Assembly (NCBI GenBank): GCA_963803065.1
Contig: CAWDKW010000010.1
Span: 62,001 to 126,000 of the forward strand
Reading direction: 5' to 3'
DNA length: 64,000 bases
Source of the DNA: DASXMT01 sp963803065
GTDB taxonomy: Bacteria > Actinomycetota > Acidimicrobiia > Acidimicrobiales > RAAP-2
In this document: positions 8,613 through 18,335 of the stretch, piece after piece
How positions within the stretch are numbered: the first letter of the stretch is position 1
Layout of the letters: every line of letters begins with the position of its first letter
Notes under the pieces: generated by a model
The model's input: the letters and a program-made list of their open reading frames with translations, nothing else
What the model was told of the DNA's origin: nothing
The model's database searches: none
Program-made: the position numbers and the translations under genes

Positions 8613-9986
8613 TCAACGTTCGGACTCCACAATCGGGTCGATGCCACGGGCGATTGCGACCAAATCGCCGACTGAGATATCACGGGCCCGGCGGCGTTCG
8701 GAGGCAGTGAGATTCTCCTCGGGGACCAGGAGCCGGAGACCCCCCGGATGAATCTGGAACTCAAGAGGGGTTGAAAGTTCCAGAGCCTCACCGTCGATGC
8801 CGGCGTAGACCTTGTCGGACCGAGACCGGACCTCGAAGCGCTCCGCGGTGAACTCGTGCCAGTATCGACTCCTGCGCCGCTGGCCGAGCGCCGACAGGGC
8901 GAACACCCGGGCCGCCTCACTGCCCGTGCGAGCGGAGATGGCGACAATTCCGAGCCTCCCAGTATCAAGCCGGCGTCGCTGTGACGCATCCAGGGTGACT
9001 CCGAGCACGTACGGGTTGTTCGACACCTGGATCAGGAACGCTCCGTCGACTTCGGTACCACTCGGCCCAGTGAACTGAAGGTCGAAAGGTCTCTCCGTCT
9101 GGCCGAGCATCTCGGGCAGCATCGCTTTGGTGGTTTCGGACTTGGCTTCGCGATACCCCTCTTGCTGCACGATCGTTGCATAGATGCCTAATGACACGTT
9201 GTTGACAAACAGTCGGTCTCCGACTGTCGCATAGTCGATCCGGCGCTCGATGCCGTCACGAAAAGCGTTGAGGCTCAGCCGGGGATCTTCTCGGTCGATT
9301 CCGAGATCGAGGGCGAAGTGGTTTCGGGTTCCGGCCGACACGCAGACGAACGGGAGACCGTGCTCGACGGCAATGGAGGCGACGAGCGCTTGAGAGCCGT
9401 CACCCCCGGCCATCCCCAGACAGTCGGCACCACGGGCGATGGCGTCGCGAGCCAGCTTCCCGAGGTCGAGACCGTGATCGAGCATGACCACCTCGACTCC
9501 CAGGTTTCTGGCCAAGTCTACGAGACCGAACGTTGCCACCTTGCCGCCCCCAGACCAGGGATTGCAGATCAATACTGGGTACCTGGGCCGGCTTACCTTC
9601 AACGGTCGACGCAGATCGTGTTCGCGCAGGTCCCGTACCAGGGCCGCTCTTCCGGACGCGACAGTGGCGATCACCAACACGATCGGCAGGACAATACGCA
9701 GCAGGGGCCGATCCCCACCCGGTGTCGAACCGATCACGGCCAGGATCATCAGGGTCAACCCGACGATTCCTCCGGCGGCACCCACAAGCCGGCGAGGCAT
9801 CCGCTCGGTGACCGTCCACCAGATTCCCGCGACCATGAGGCCAAGGCTGAGGATCGCTACGAGGAGCCATCCGAAGTTATGGATCACGAAGACGATGACG
9901 ACCGCGGCCAGAATCAGTCCGCAACCAAGCGAGCAGAGTGCCATCCCACGCTCACGCCATTTGACTCTGCCCGCGCCCTCTGTCAT
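8613..9986 (-). CDS. diacylglycerol/lipid kinase-like protein with N-terminal membrane domain
   Basis: A 457-residue protein with about four N-terminal transmembrane segments (residues 15-110), followed by a DAGK/sphingosine-kinase-type catalytic domain. The domain shows the nucleotide-binding motif GGDGSQALVAS and the downstream stretch GTRNHFALDLGI. C-terminal sheets (DKVYAGIDGEALEL) also fit this family, in which members phosphorylate diacylglycerol or other lipids. I chose ATG 9986; a TTG at 10031 would add 15 residues. The PAP2 phosphatase in the same region could act on the opposite reaction, but the genes are not linked. Confidence 0.88.
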   Translation of the reverse strand: MTEGAGRVKWRERGMALCSLGCGLILAAVVIVFVIHNFGWLLVAILSLGLMVAGIWWTVTERMPRRLVGAAGGIVGLTLMILAVIGSTPGGDRPLLRIVLPIVLVIATVASGRAALVRDLREHDLRRPLKVSRPRYPVLICNPWSGGGKVATFGLVDLARNLGVEVVMLDHGLDLGKLARDAIARGADCLGMAGGDGSQALVASIAVEHGLPFVCVSAGTRNHFALDLGIDREDPRLSLNAFRDGIERRIDYATVGDRLFVNNVSLGIYATIVQQEGYREAKSETTKAMLPEMLGQTERPFDLQFTGPSGTEVDGAFLIQVSNNPYVLGVTLDASQRRRLDTGRLGIVAISARTGSEAARVFALSALGQRRRSRYWHEFTAERFEVRSRSDKVYAGIDGEALELSTPLEFQIHPGGLRLLVPEENLTASERRRARDISVGDLVAIARGIDPIVESER

Positions 9987-10106
9987 TGCCGTTGACACCC
10001 TATCGAGCGCAGGGTCCGTCAACAACGCCAACGGTCAAGACGTCCGACACAGAGCAAGGCAAAGGGCGAGCTCGGGCCTGAAGACCATCGGTGAGGTCCC
10101 TCCACG

Positions 10107-11039
10107 TCACAGATGTTCCGCGAACCACTGCGTGGCTGCGTTAGCAGCACGATCGAACTGGTCGGTATAGGCGGAGAAATGTCCACCGGGAAAGAGCTCG
10201 AGCCGTTTCGGCTCTCGGGCGCGGTTGAATGCAGCAAGCGCAAGGTCGGTGGGGCACACCACGTCCGAGTCCCCGACGACCATCAACAGTGGTGTCGGCC
10301 CGATTCGTTCTACGAAGGATCCAGGCTCGTACTCCGAATAGAGCTCCAGGGATCGAAGGGTTATCTCGTTGCACCATTTCGAAAAACGCCATTGGTCTTC
10401 AGGTGGCGATAGCTGTCCAGTGAAGAACGCCCATGCATCAGAGCTCGCATGGGAGGCCAATCCACCTCCAGAGGGTTCAACCACCATGGGCACCATTTTT
10501 GGTGCGCCACCACGAAATCGCTCGAGCCGATCCGCGTCGAACATCAGGCGCTGATCAGCCATGGCCGGCGGCGGGGTGCGACGAATGGTCGATTCCCAAC
10601 CGCTGATAGTCGGAACTTGGGCTACCACGCACTTGACGCGCCGATCGATAGCGCCCACAACGAGCACATGGCCGCCTGCGTAGCTGCTTCCCCACACCCC
10701 GACGCGATCAGCATCGACGCCATCGAGGCCTTGCGCAAACGTGATCGCATGGCGGTAATCCCGTACCTGCACCCAGGGATCCAGTTCCTGACGAGGTTCG
10801 CCATCGCTATCGCCGAAGTTCCGGTGGTCATAGGCAACGACGACATGTCCGGCTGTGGCGATCGACGCCGCGTACTTGTCCAAGTAGAACTCCTTCAGGC
10901 AGTTGTAGCCATGTGCCATGACCACCACCGGGCTCGGTGCCGGTCCTGATCTCGGACGGTAGAGCCATCCACGCAACATCACGCCCTCGGCGCTGAACTC
11001 GATGTTCGTGACGCTGTAGGAATCGGTTCCTTCAATCAT
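10107..11039 (-). CDS. alpha/beta hydrolase
   Basis: A 310-residue single-domain serine hydrolase. The oxyanion strand is VVVMAHGYNCLK (about 38-49). The nucleophile elbow is WGSSYAGG (Ser119), a GxSxA variant of the usual GxSxG. The acid is likely in VVGDSDVVCP (about 253) and the catalytic His in FPGGHFSAY (about 286). It resembles the dienelactone-hydrolase/acetyl-esterase-like group. There is no signal peptide, so it is cytoplasmic. The substrate is unknown. It starts at ATG 11039 and faces a 317-bp intergenic region. Confidence 0.9.
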   Translation of the reverse strand: MIEGTDSYSVTNIEFSAEGVMLRGWLYRPRSGPAPSPVVVMAHGYNCLKEFYLDKYAASIATAGHVVVAYDHRNFGDSDGEPRQELDPWVQVRDYRHAITFAQGLDGVDADRVGVWGSSYAGGHVLVVGAIDRRVKCVVAQVPTISGWESTIRRTPPPAMADQRLMFDADRLERFRGGAPKMVPMVVEPSGGGLASHASSDAWAFFTGQLSPPEDQWRFSKWCNEITLRSLELYSEYEPGSFVERIGPTPLLMVVGDSDVVCPTDLALAAFNRAREPKRLELFPGGHFSAYTDQFDRAANAATQWFAEHL

Positions 11040-11356
11040 CAGCTGGTTCGCCTTCCCTCATGGCCGCAATCGAACCTTCGCTTCACCACCACGACACAGG
11101 GCAATCCGACGCTCGTCCGAGTTGTTCATCAATATATGACGAGCAGCACGAGCACGCCTTTGGCACTGGGCTCATGATGGACAGTTAGCGACAGTATGTC
11201 CGCAACCAGTCGTGGGCGGGTCGGCGTCGCGGTCGACGAGCCAGCTTCTTGGATCGATAGCCGGGACGAGATCCACTGCACAAGGGTGACTTTGGGCCCT
11301 AGCGAGGCTATGGCTCGAAGATCAAGCTGTACGTAGGAGAGTCGATCGGAGTAGCT
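11040..11356. other. divergent intergenic region with one DosR-like half palindrome
   Basis: No gene is seen. The stretch separates the leftward hydrolase from a small rightward gene. A GTGACTTTGGGCCC element at 11286-11299 loosely resembles the two better DosR-like boxes at 28446 and 29714. Confidence 0.4.
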
Positions 11357-11611
11357 ATGACCGAGGTCGTCGTGCCCACGACGGAAGAGGTCCATAAGGT
11401 GCGCAGCGCCCCAAGAGTTGTTGCGCCAACGAACAGAATCAATCTGGCCCTGCCGTTTTCGAAGATCCAGACCAGCGAGCCGAGCAGAGAGCTTTCCGAG
11501 CTGGCAGATCTCGTCGCCGAGCTGGCAGCCATCGCCGAGCGATTGTCCCTCGGCCGGGAAGGCGAAACCCTTCTGGCGCGTGCCCAGGCGTTGGCGACCG
11601 TTCTTGGCTAA
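11357..11611 (+). CDS. small hypothetical protein with helical C-terminus
   Basis: An 84-residue protein not assigned to a family. ATG 11357 is preceded by GGAG with a 5-base spacer, a good ribosome binding site. The C-terminal half (ELADLVAELAAIAERL and onward) has a heptad pattern suggesting one long amphipathic helix or a coiled coil. There are no cysteines or signal peptide. The upstream GTGACTTTGGGCCC element lies about 58 bp before the start. Confidence 0.6.
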   Translation: MTEVVVPTTEEVHKVRSAPRVVAPTNRINLALPFSKIQTSEPSRELSELADLVAELAAIAERLSLGREGETLLARAQALATVLG

Positions 11612-11697
11612 CGGCCTGCTCAAAGCGAAGCCAATGGTGACCGACCCGAATCGATGTCACTACCATGGTCGGTCAGGGCGATAGTCGGTTTGGGTAG

Positions 11698-12375
11698 TTG
11701 GAGGTGGTCGTCGTGGGAGCGGAGCACAGGGTCGAGGAGGTGAGCAACAAATGGCCGCAGCCCTCGGCGCTAGGTGCGGCAGCAATCTCCGATGTCAGCG
11801 GTGAGGAAGGTCGGCTCCCCCTACGATGCGCAATTCGGGCGCTGACGGGCTGCGTCTGGCGCACGGCGGTCCTTGCCGCCAGGGGGCGTATCCGCCAGCC
11901 AGCCGGCAACGTCGGACGCAGCGTCCGGTTCGCCGACGGCACCTCGCCCACAATCTACCGAGAGACTGTGATCGACCGCCCACCAGCCGCCGAGCCAGCG
12001 GTTCTCGTGGTCTGTTTCCGCCTGCGGGGGGTTCGAAGGACATGGGCCCACGCGCTGTTCCGGACCGAGAGCGAGCTGAACACGGTTCTCTTCGCCGGCT
12101 TCCCGGGCCTGGTGTCCAAGCTGTGGCTGCACCACGACGAGAATGGCTTTTACCGCGGCTTCTACCAGTGGGATGGTGTCGAACGGGCGGTCGCCTACGC
12201 GCGGGCGCTGTGGTGGGTACTTGCGGTCGTCAGCCAGGCAGAATCGATCCACTACGCCGTTCTGCCGGGGCTCGATCGGGATGAGGTGCTTCAGAACCCA
12301 GCCCAGATCGACTCATTGATCGCGGCGCCCCGCGGCTGGTGGCGCCCGACCGCCGCAGACGGCCGGACGGCATGA
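11698..12375 (+). CDS. YdhR-like dimeric alpha/beta-barrel protein (putative)
   Basis: A protein of up to 225 residues. From about residue 98 it reads AVLVVCFRLRGVR, then FPGLVSKLWLHHDENGFYRG and YARALWWVLAVVSQAESIHY, resembling YdhR/monooxygenase-type ferredoxin-like barrels. The N-terminal 90 residues are low in recognisable content, and the TTG start at 11698 has no clear ribosome binding site, so the true start may lie further in. Its stop overlaps the ATG of the FAD monooxygenase (ATGA at 12372-12375), so the two probably work together on one substrate. Confidence 0.65.
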   Translation: MEVVVVGAEHRVEEVSNKWPQPSALGAAAISDVSGEEGRLPLRCAIRALTGCVWRTAVLAARGRIRQPAGNVGRSVRFADGTSPTIYRETVIDRPPAAEPAVLVVCFRLRGVRRTWAHALFRTESELNTVLFAGFPGLVSKLWLHHDENGFYRGFYQWDGVERAVAYARALWWVLAVVSQAESIHYAVLPGLDRDEVLQNPAQIDSLIAAPRGWWRPTAADGRTA

Positions 12376-14000
12376 TCTTCACCGACACCGACGTGCTGGT
12401 CGTCGGGGCCGGCACCACCGGGCTGGCCCTGGCCCTGCAGGCACACGACCACGGGGCCCGGGTACGGGTGCTCGAACGCCGAAGGGACTGCTTCCGGCCC
12501 TCGCGAGCGCTGATCGTGCATCCCCGGACCCTGGAGGTGCTCCGCCCGCTCGGGGTGACCGATGCCCTGCTGGCCCGGGGCGACCGGGCCCCTTCGGTGC
12601 GTCTCCATCTAGGCCGACGGGTGGTCCGGGCCGACCTGGACGACCTCCCGCTGTCGGATACGGCGTTCCCACATCTGCTCATCGTGGCCCAGGCCAACGT
12701 GGAGGCCGTCCTGGCCGAGGCGCTCGCGGCCCGTGGTGTGGGGGTGGAGCGCCAAGCCGAGGTGATCGATCTCCGACCCGAGCGGGACGGGACGGTGGCC
12801 CGGGTCCGCCGGGCCACCGCCGACGAGCTGGTCCGATGCCGGTACGTAGCCGGCTGCGACGGCCCCGGCAGCATCGTCCGACGAGCGGCCGGCATGGGCT
12901 GGCCGGGAGGTGCCTACCACCAGGAGGTGGTCCTGGCCGACCTCGAGCTGGATGCCGAGCTTGCCGCCGGCGTGGCCCACGCGGTGGCCGGGCGGAGCGG
13001 TGTGCTGTTTCTCTTCGCTCTCGGAGAGCGGGCGACCTGGAGACTCCTCGTCACCAGGCCGACGTTGGGCTCCGACAGGGAGGCGAACCAGCCCGACGGT
13101 CCGGTGCCCGTCGAGGAGCTGCAGGCCCTCATCGACGGGGCCGGGCTTCCAGCCCGAGTGGCGGACGTGGCCTGGTCGGCCAGAGTGCCCATCGAGCACC
13201 GGATCGCTACGGCCTACCGTTCAGGGCCGCTGTTCGTCGTGGGGGATGCGGCCCATGTGCATTCCCCGGCTGGCGGCCAGGGGATGAACACCGGGATCCA
13301 AGATGCTGCCAACCTCGGCTGGAAGCTCGCCTTCGCCGCGTCGAACACCGCCATCGGCAGCCGCTCTCCAGAGACGCTACTCGACTCCTACGAGACCGAA
13401 CGCCGGCCCGTCGCCCGGCGCACGGTGGGCCTCACCCACCTCCTCTTCTGGGCTGAAGCGGGCAGCGGCCCGGCGGCTTCGTTCGTCCGCCGCTTCCTGG
13501 TCCCGAGCGCCGGCCCCGCGTTGCCGTTCCTGCTGCGCCGGCGCCACCTCATGGCAGCGGGCATCCGAATCCTCTCCCAGCTGAACGTCCGGTATCTGAC
13601 GAGCCCCCTCTCGGTCGAAGGCCGCCCCCGCCGGCGTCCCGGATCCCGCCCAGGAGAGCGGTTGCCCGACGCTCCCGTGAGCGTGGATGGCCGCCGACGG
13701 CGACTGCACGAGCTCCTGGTCCGCCCCGGCGTCCACCTCCTCTTCGATCGCGACGCGCCGCCGTTCGACCCTGAGCCGCTCGGCCCCTACATCCACGTCC
13801 ATCGCATCGACGACTGGGGCGGGCGCGGTGTCGTCGCAGTCCGACCGGACGGCCATGTCGGCTTCTGTGCAGCTGTGACCGACACTGAGCAGCTTCACGG
13901 CTGGCTGGGGATGATCACAACTCGCCTACTGAAGCCGTCACCTACGCCCGCCATAGTGAATCAGCGAGTAAGCGACGCACGGGCCTCCCGGCCGGCGTAG
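12372..14000 (+). CDS. FAD-dependent aromatic monooxygenase (PheA/TfdB-like)
   Basis: A 542-residue class A flavoprotein hydroxylase using NAD(P)H and O2. The FAD-binding fingerprint VVGAGTTGLALALQAHDHG is at 9-27. The second FAD motif GDAAHVHSPAGGQGMNTG begins at about 291. A C-terminal thioredoxin-like tail (PGSRPGERLPDAPV ... VVAVRPDGHVGF) is typical of the phenol hydroxylase branch. ATG 12372 is supported by overlap with the upstream YdhR-like gene. Its 3' end overlaps the convergent CDF gene by 40 bp. The aromatic substrate is unknown. Confidence 0.92.
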   Translation: MIFTDTDVLVVGAGTTGLALALQAHDHGARVRVLERRRDCFRPSRALIVHPRTLEVLRPLGVTDALLARGDRAPSVRLHLGRRVVRADLDDLPLSDTAFPHLLIVAQANVEAVLAEALAARGVGVERQAEVIDLRPERDGTVARVRRATADELVRCRYVAGCDGPGSIVRRAAGMGWPGGAYHQEVVLADLELDAELAAGVAHAVAGRSGVLFLFALGERATWRLLVTRPTLGSDREANQPDGPVPVEELQALIDGAGLPARVADVAWSARVPIEHRIATAYRSGPLFVVGDAAHVHSPAGGQGMNTGIQDAANLGWKLAFAASNTAIGSRSPETLLDSYETERRPVARRTVGLTHLLFWAEAGSGPAASFVRRFLVPSAGPALPFLLRRRHLMAAGIRILSQLNVRYLTSPLSVEGRPRRRPGSRPGERLPDAPVSVDGRRRRLHELLVRPGVHLLFDRDAPPFDPEPLGPYIHVHRIDDWGGRGVVAVRPDGHVGFCAAVTDTEQLHGWLGMITTRLLKPSPTPAIVNQRVSDARASRPA

Positions 14001-14557
14001 TACAGAAGCACATAGCCGGCGGCGGGATCGGCCCACCACCAACCGAAGACGGCGTTCAACACCAGGCTGACCAGCACGGCAGTGGCCAGAATGCCGTCGA
14101 TCATGGTGATGCGACCCTCGGCTCGGAGCACCGGGTTGTCCAGAGCCGCTCCGACCCGAGCCTTGCCCGTCGCCAGAGCGAACATGACCATGGCGGTGGC
14201 GGCGGTCCAGGCGATGCCGAGCAAGCTGTGATGCGGGTGGAACCCGAGGACGAGCACGACAGTGCTTTGGACCGCCAGGTAGGCGGCGAGGCCGACGAAC
14301 GCGATCCCGATCAGCCTCATGGCCCGGCGCTGGCGGTTCCGGGCAACGTCGGCGAGCTCCCAAAGCACGACCGTAGACGCACCGATCTCGATGAGGCTGT
14401 CCAGGCCGAAGCCGGCCAACGCTACGGATCGAGCGTCGACGGCCGCGAAGGCCAGCACGACAACGCCGACCACGTTCCAGCCCAACGTTGCCACCTCGAG
14501 TCGCCGCCCACGGCCGAGAAGGCGACAACGGACTTCGTTCGCCTCTTCGCCGGTCAC
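13961..14557 (-). CDS. short cation-efflux (CDF-like) membrane protein
   Basis: A 198-residue protein with six hydrophobic segments matching the transmembrane half of cation diffusion facilitators. GFGLDSLIEIGAS is the TM2 metal-site helix and MIDGILATAVL the TM5 counterpart. It lacks the usual C-terminal cytoplasmic metal-binding domain, as do a number of actinobacterial homologues. The start is GTG 14557. It converges with and overlaps the FAD monooxygenase. An upstream palindrome at 14670-14684 could be its operator. Confidence 0.8.
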   Translation of the reverse strand: MTGEEANEVRCRLLGRGRRLEVATLGWNVVGVVVLAFAAVDARSVALAGFGLDSLIEIGASTVVLWELADVARNRQRRAMRLIGIAFVGLAAYLAVQSTVVLVLGFHPHHSLLGIAWTAATAMVMFALATGKARVGAALDNPVLRAEGRITMIDGILATAVLVSLVLNAVFGWWWADPAAGYVLLYYAGREARASLTR

Positions 14558-14669
14558 CGTCTCAGTGTTGCAGGGCGGGCGCCGCCCCGAACCCAGGTGG
14601 GCGCCCGGTCAGGAACAACTTCCATCAAGAGAGCTGTGGATGAAGATCTCTAGGGCGGCTTCGGGTTAG

Positions 14670-14684
14670 TGCTAAGCGTTAGCA
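14670..14684. promoter_or_regulatory. operator-like palindrome upstream of CDF gene
   Basis: TGCTAA-GCG-TTAGCA is a perfect 6-bp inverted repeat with a 3-bp centre, about 113 bp upstream of the GTG of the CDF-like gene. It has the size of a repressor operator. No regulator gene is adjacent, so the partner is unknown. Confidence 0.4.
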
Positions 14685-15260
14685 AGGAGTGAGATTGGAC
14701 TGCTCCCCCAATGCTCCTGTCAGATCCCGGTGCGACGACGATCGAATAGGTCACGGCACGGTTCCTCGCCCTCGTGCAATCCCACGACTATTGCCCCTCG
14801 ACTCGATCGCAAGTGCATCGATCACAGATGTACGACGCGCCGATACGACGATTGGACGACCTTAGCCGGCCGAAAGAGGCTCAGCATGATCTCGGCCGAC
14901 GACTTCACCGAAGCGCTGGTCGGACACCGGCCCGAAGAGGGTCAACGGTTCCTCAAAGGAGTCGGCTGGTGAAACAGACGACGATCGGGCCGCTCCTCGA
15001 GGGCCCGGTTGTCGCAGAGCATAGCTCGTTCGAGGATCGAAACTATGCCAATCCCACCGAAGGCGTCGGACCGGTTGGGTCGTAGGTGTACCCGTCGAGC
15101 AGGGGACGCATCGCTCGTAGAGGTCTCATCCGCTGCTTAATCGGGTCAATGTGTGCCAGTAACGGCCATCAGACCCGAGGCGGTGGCATGCAGTGGAGGC
15201 CAGGTGAACAGCTGGGAAACGTACCTCGGGATCACTCCGCTGAGCGCCATCCCCACTTCG
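14685..15260. other. gene-poor interval
   Basis: There is no convincing gene. Two short in-frame pieces (ATG 14886 to TGA 14972, and GTG 14971 to TAG 15085) read like protein but match nothing I recognise and could be remnants of a decayed gene. Confidence 0.4.
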
Positions 15261-15668
15261 TCATGACACGAACGCGTAGGGAGAGTCGGCTGCGACGATG
15301 TCCTTCCCCAACGGGGCGAGGGAGATCGGGATGAGTTTGAAGTTGCCCAGTCCGAGCGGTATCCCGATGATGGTGACACAGAGAGCGATCCCCGTGGCCA
15401 AGTGGGCGATCGCCATCCAGACACCACACAAGATGAACCAGAGGACGTTGCCGAGAGCAGAGCCCACGCCGGCCGTCGGGCGTCTGACCACGACCCGCCC
15501 GAAGGGCCAGATGACAAAGGCAGCCAGTCGGAACGAAGCAATGCCGAACGGGATGGTCACGATCAGCAGGCACATGACGATGCCGAACACCGCGTAGCCC
15601 AACGCCAACCAAATGCCGGAAAGCAAGAGCCAGATAACATTCAGTACGAACCGCATAGGCGTGAGCAT
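15261..15668 (-). CDS. YccF-domain membrane protein
   Basis: A 135-residue protein made of two similar halves, each with two hydrophobic segments followed by a conserved polar stretch (IPFGIASFRLAAFVIWPFGR and IPLGLGNFKLIPISLAPLGK). This is the YccF/DUF307 pattern of small inner-membrane proteins of unknown function. ATG 15668 is used; ATG 15656 is four codons inside. It stands alone, facing away from the gap on its left. Confidence 0.9.
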   Translation of the reverse strand: MLTPMRFVLNVIWLLLSGIWLALGYAVFGIVMCLLIVTIPFGIASFRLAAFVIWPFGRVVVRRPTAGVGSALGNVLWFILCGVWMAIAHLATGIALCVTIIGIPLGLGNFKLIPISLAPLGKDIVAADSPYAFVS

Positions 15669-15764
15669 AGATCTGGGCCGTGCGCGGCTACCTCATGAAA
15701 GACGAGGTCGCACTCCGTCGGTCGGGGGACCCAGCTCAGCGCGTCCCGGCACGTGCGAATTGAG

Positions 15765-17331
15765 TCACGGGCCTCGCCGTGCGACTTGTGAGGCGGCGGC
15801 CGAGTGCAGCAACTCGATTGCATCGGCAGGGAGAAGGAACCCATTGGCACCGTCGCTCTTCACCGCACGCGCCCAGGCCGAGACAAACTGGCCGTGGGTC
15901 CTGTAGAGCCTGGCCAGGTGGGCGGCGGTATACGGCACGGTGGAGCCGAAGAGGAAGCAGAACCCGCCGCTGTTGCCTTGGCTGCCCAGCGCGGCGACCG
16001 GCGCGTCGACCTGTGGCGTTCGCACCCCTCCGATGACGTTTCCGTTTGCGTCAAGCTTGTACGCCACCGGAGAGTCGTGAGTCGTGGCCAGGAGGGAGGC
16101 CCGAGGAGGCGGGACGCCGGTCACCACCCACCTCTTGAGCCAATAGACCGCGGCATCGAGTGCCCAGTGCGTTCCACCGGTGTTGATGGGAACGGCGCAA
16201 TTGAACCCACCCACGGGCGTGCGCGTCGGGTTCTGCATGGCAGCCAGGTTCCTTACGGAGCCTTGTCCGTTGCCGGTGTCGTCGGGGCCGATGGCGAGGC
16301 CGTAGTAGTCGTAGTGCGAACTGCCTGCGACCTCCCACAGTCGGAACCACTTTGGATTGCCGTAGTGCAACCGGTCAGTCAGTTCGCTGTCGTAGACGTC
16401 GGTTTCGGTCTCGAACTCGAGGACCGGAACGCCGAGGTCACTGCGGATGGTCGTCGGGTTCGGGGCCGGGTAATTGGCCTGCGGTGCTTGGGAAAGTGGA
16501 GCGCCCGTACCGAACTGGCTGTGCACGAGGAACCCTTGGTAGACGTGTGCAATCGGCTGAACCGCATCGATGTACGTCATGAGGCGGACGGCTGACTGGG
16601 ACTCTCCGGCCGCAATCAGCGTATGAGGCCGCAAACCACCCAGGATCACGGGCGGCGTCGTCGCGAACTGCTCGACCAGCTTGCGAGAAGATGTCGTACG
16701 AGAAGCTGTCGCCCGGATGCGACAGCGACGAATACTCGGCCGGATCGGCGGTCCTTGCTGAATCGACACCGACCTGCTGGGCGGAAACCCCCACCCACGC
16801 GAAGCCGTCGCGAACCAGTTCGTTGTGGGACATCGTCCAGTCCGGAGCGTCGTCCGTTCCGCCGCTCACGTTGAGCCACTCGACCACGACCGTTCCGTTG
16901 AAGTTCTTCGGGTTGATAGGTCGGTAGACCGCGATCCGCGTCGTGTACGGCGCGCCCACGGCGGCCGTGATCCTCCAGTCGCCGTCGCTCGTGAGGGGGC
17001 TTTCAGGAAGGTAGGAGTGGGCAGTGCCCGAGACGAAGAACTGGGACTTCTCGTAGCCGACCTTTGACAGGTTGAAACTTGTGCCATAGAGGCTGTCGTC
17101 GAAGGTCGGAGAACCGACCTGGATGGGCCCGTTTACGGTGACTCCGGATGGGGCGTGTGCAGTACTGGTCAATGTCGAACTGCGGGAGGACGCAGATGAT
17201 GCCGAGGTCGATGATGCTCCGCAGGCCACGAGAACGATGCACAGGCTGAAGACTGCCGCCACGCCCCGTGTCATGCGCCCATGCCCGCGCCTTCTACGGG
17301 CATCCCGGCCGACGGTTGCGCCTGACGTCAT
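15765..17331 (-). pseudogene. alpha/beta-hydrolase-domain lipoprotein, frameshifted
   Basis: Two overlapping frames together encode one secreted hydrolase. ATG 17331, with a GGGGGAA ribosome binding site, opens a signal sequence ending in a lipobox (SLCIVLVAC, Cys lipidation). It continues through VVVEWLNVSGGTDDAPDWTM to SYDIFSQAGRAVRDD. The homologous continuation ILGGLRPHTLIAAGESQSAVRL (nucleophile elbow GESQS) and the rest, ending at 15765, lies in another frame. One extra base near 16650-16665 explains the shift. It is either a recent mutation or an assembly error; the remainder of the protein is well preserved. The family matches secreted alpha/beta-hydrolase-domain proteins of actinobacteria. 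Confidence 0.82.
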
Positions 17332-17583
17332 GACTTCCCCCTTGGTCGGAACCGCACGGCAGTCACAGGTGACGTGTGATGTGCCTACCGCTGACTCACC
17401 TTGCCACAGACTGGATGTCCCGTTTGCCCGCAACCGAACCGTCACGGGACCGTGTGATCCTGGGAACCGGGACGTTTCAGCTCCACCCTTGATCGGGTAG
17501 ATCCTTTGAGCCCGCTGCCTCACAGCACTGGGTTCGTCGGAGCCCCTTCCGCCTCGTTGAGGCTCCGGCGCGTCGAGAAGTGG

Positions 17584-18003
17584 ATGCGACGGAGAAGGGA
17601 CGAAGTGGTGGCCGAATACACGGGTCGGCCGCGCCCACGAGGTGCTGCCGTTGGGGATGCCGGGAAGGGGCGGCGCCTGCGGGCTCGCTTGCCTTCCCTC
17701 ATACACGACCTGATCGACTGCAGTCTGGTCGAAAGGACTGCTCCTGGCGTGTGGTACCTGAAGGGCGATGTGCAAGCGTTGCTCGAACGCGAGGTCACCT
17801 CGAGGACCGACGGGGATCGCTTGTTCATCGGCTTGCGCTGCCAGGCATGTGGGGTGCGGAGCGTTACGGCCCTCGTCGAAGGTCGGCGTCTCTGTGCAGC
17901 TTGCCGATCCCGTGAACTCCAGGAGGACGCCCCCGGTCACCGGACGGCTCCACCCTCAGAGCCGGATCAACGTCGACGGCTTCGGAGTAAGCCTCGTCGA
18001 TGA
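17584..18003 (+). CDS. hypothetical protein with C-terminal zinc ribbon
   Basis: About 139 residues. The middle (SLIHDLIDCSLVERTAPGVWYL) looks like a winged-helix segment. It is followed by CQACG ... CAAC, two CxxC knuckles about 20 residues apart that would bind one zinc ion. The basic tail (QRRRLRSKPRR) suggests nucleic-acid contact. ATG 17584 has GAGAAG just upstream; TTG 17506 is a longer alternative. The family is not recognised. Confidence 0.6.
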   Translation: MRRRRDEVVAEYTGRPRPRGAAVGDAGKGRRLRARLPSLIHDLIDCSLVERTAPGVWYLKGDVQALLEREVTSRTDGDRLFIGLRCQACGVRSVTALVEGRRLCAACRSRELQEDAPGHRTAPPSEPDQRRRLRSKPRR

Positions 18004-18077
18004 GATCCGATTCCCGAGAGCGCTCATTTGACCCAGCAGCGGTCGTGCACCCCAGCCGAGTCGCTGAGGGGATCGGC

Positions 18078-18335
18078 CTAAGTCGCCGGTTGTTCTCGTC
18101 GTTCTCGGTCAGCGTCAGCGCACCGCATCAATGCTTCGACTTCCGAAGGCAATTCACCTACCAGGCCAGCGATCTCGGCCACGCTGAGGTTCTCGCTGAG
18201 CTGAGCCACGATCGCTGCCCTGTACTGGGCGTAACGCTGAACCTGCAGGCGCATCGCCACTATCCTCGTCGTCGTGGTTCCGAACTCGTCGACCAAGCGT
18301 GCGACATTCCTTGATGGGTAGTTGGTTGCGGTCAT
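18078..18335 (-). CDS. small helical hypothetical protein
   Basis: An 85-residue, mostly helical protein. The stretch LSENLSVAEIAGLVGELPSEVEALM has the spacing of a helix-turn-helix or small coiled coil. The ribosome binding site before ATG 18335 is weak, and an internal ATG 27 codons in is possible. No family is recognised; it may be a DNA-binding or toxin/antitoxin-like small protein, but nothing in the context supports that. Confidence 0.45.
   Translation of the reverse strand: MTATNYPSRNVARLVDEFGTTTTRIVAMRLQVQRYAQYRAAIVAQLSENLSVAEIAGLVGELPSEVEALMRCADADRERREQPAT

Noticed and set aside
14886..15085. Two short plus-strand frames as genes
   Set aside because: They are very short, have no recognised family and no convincing start signals; described only as possible remnants.
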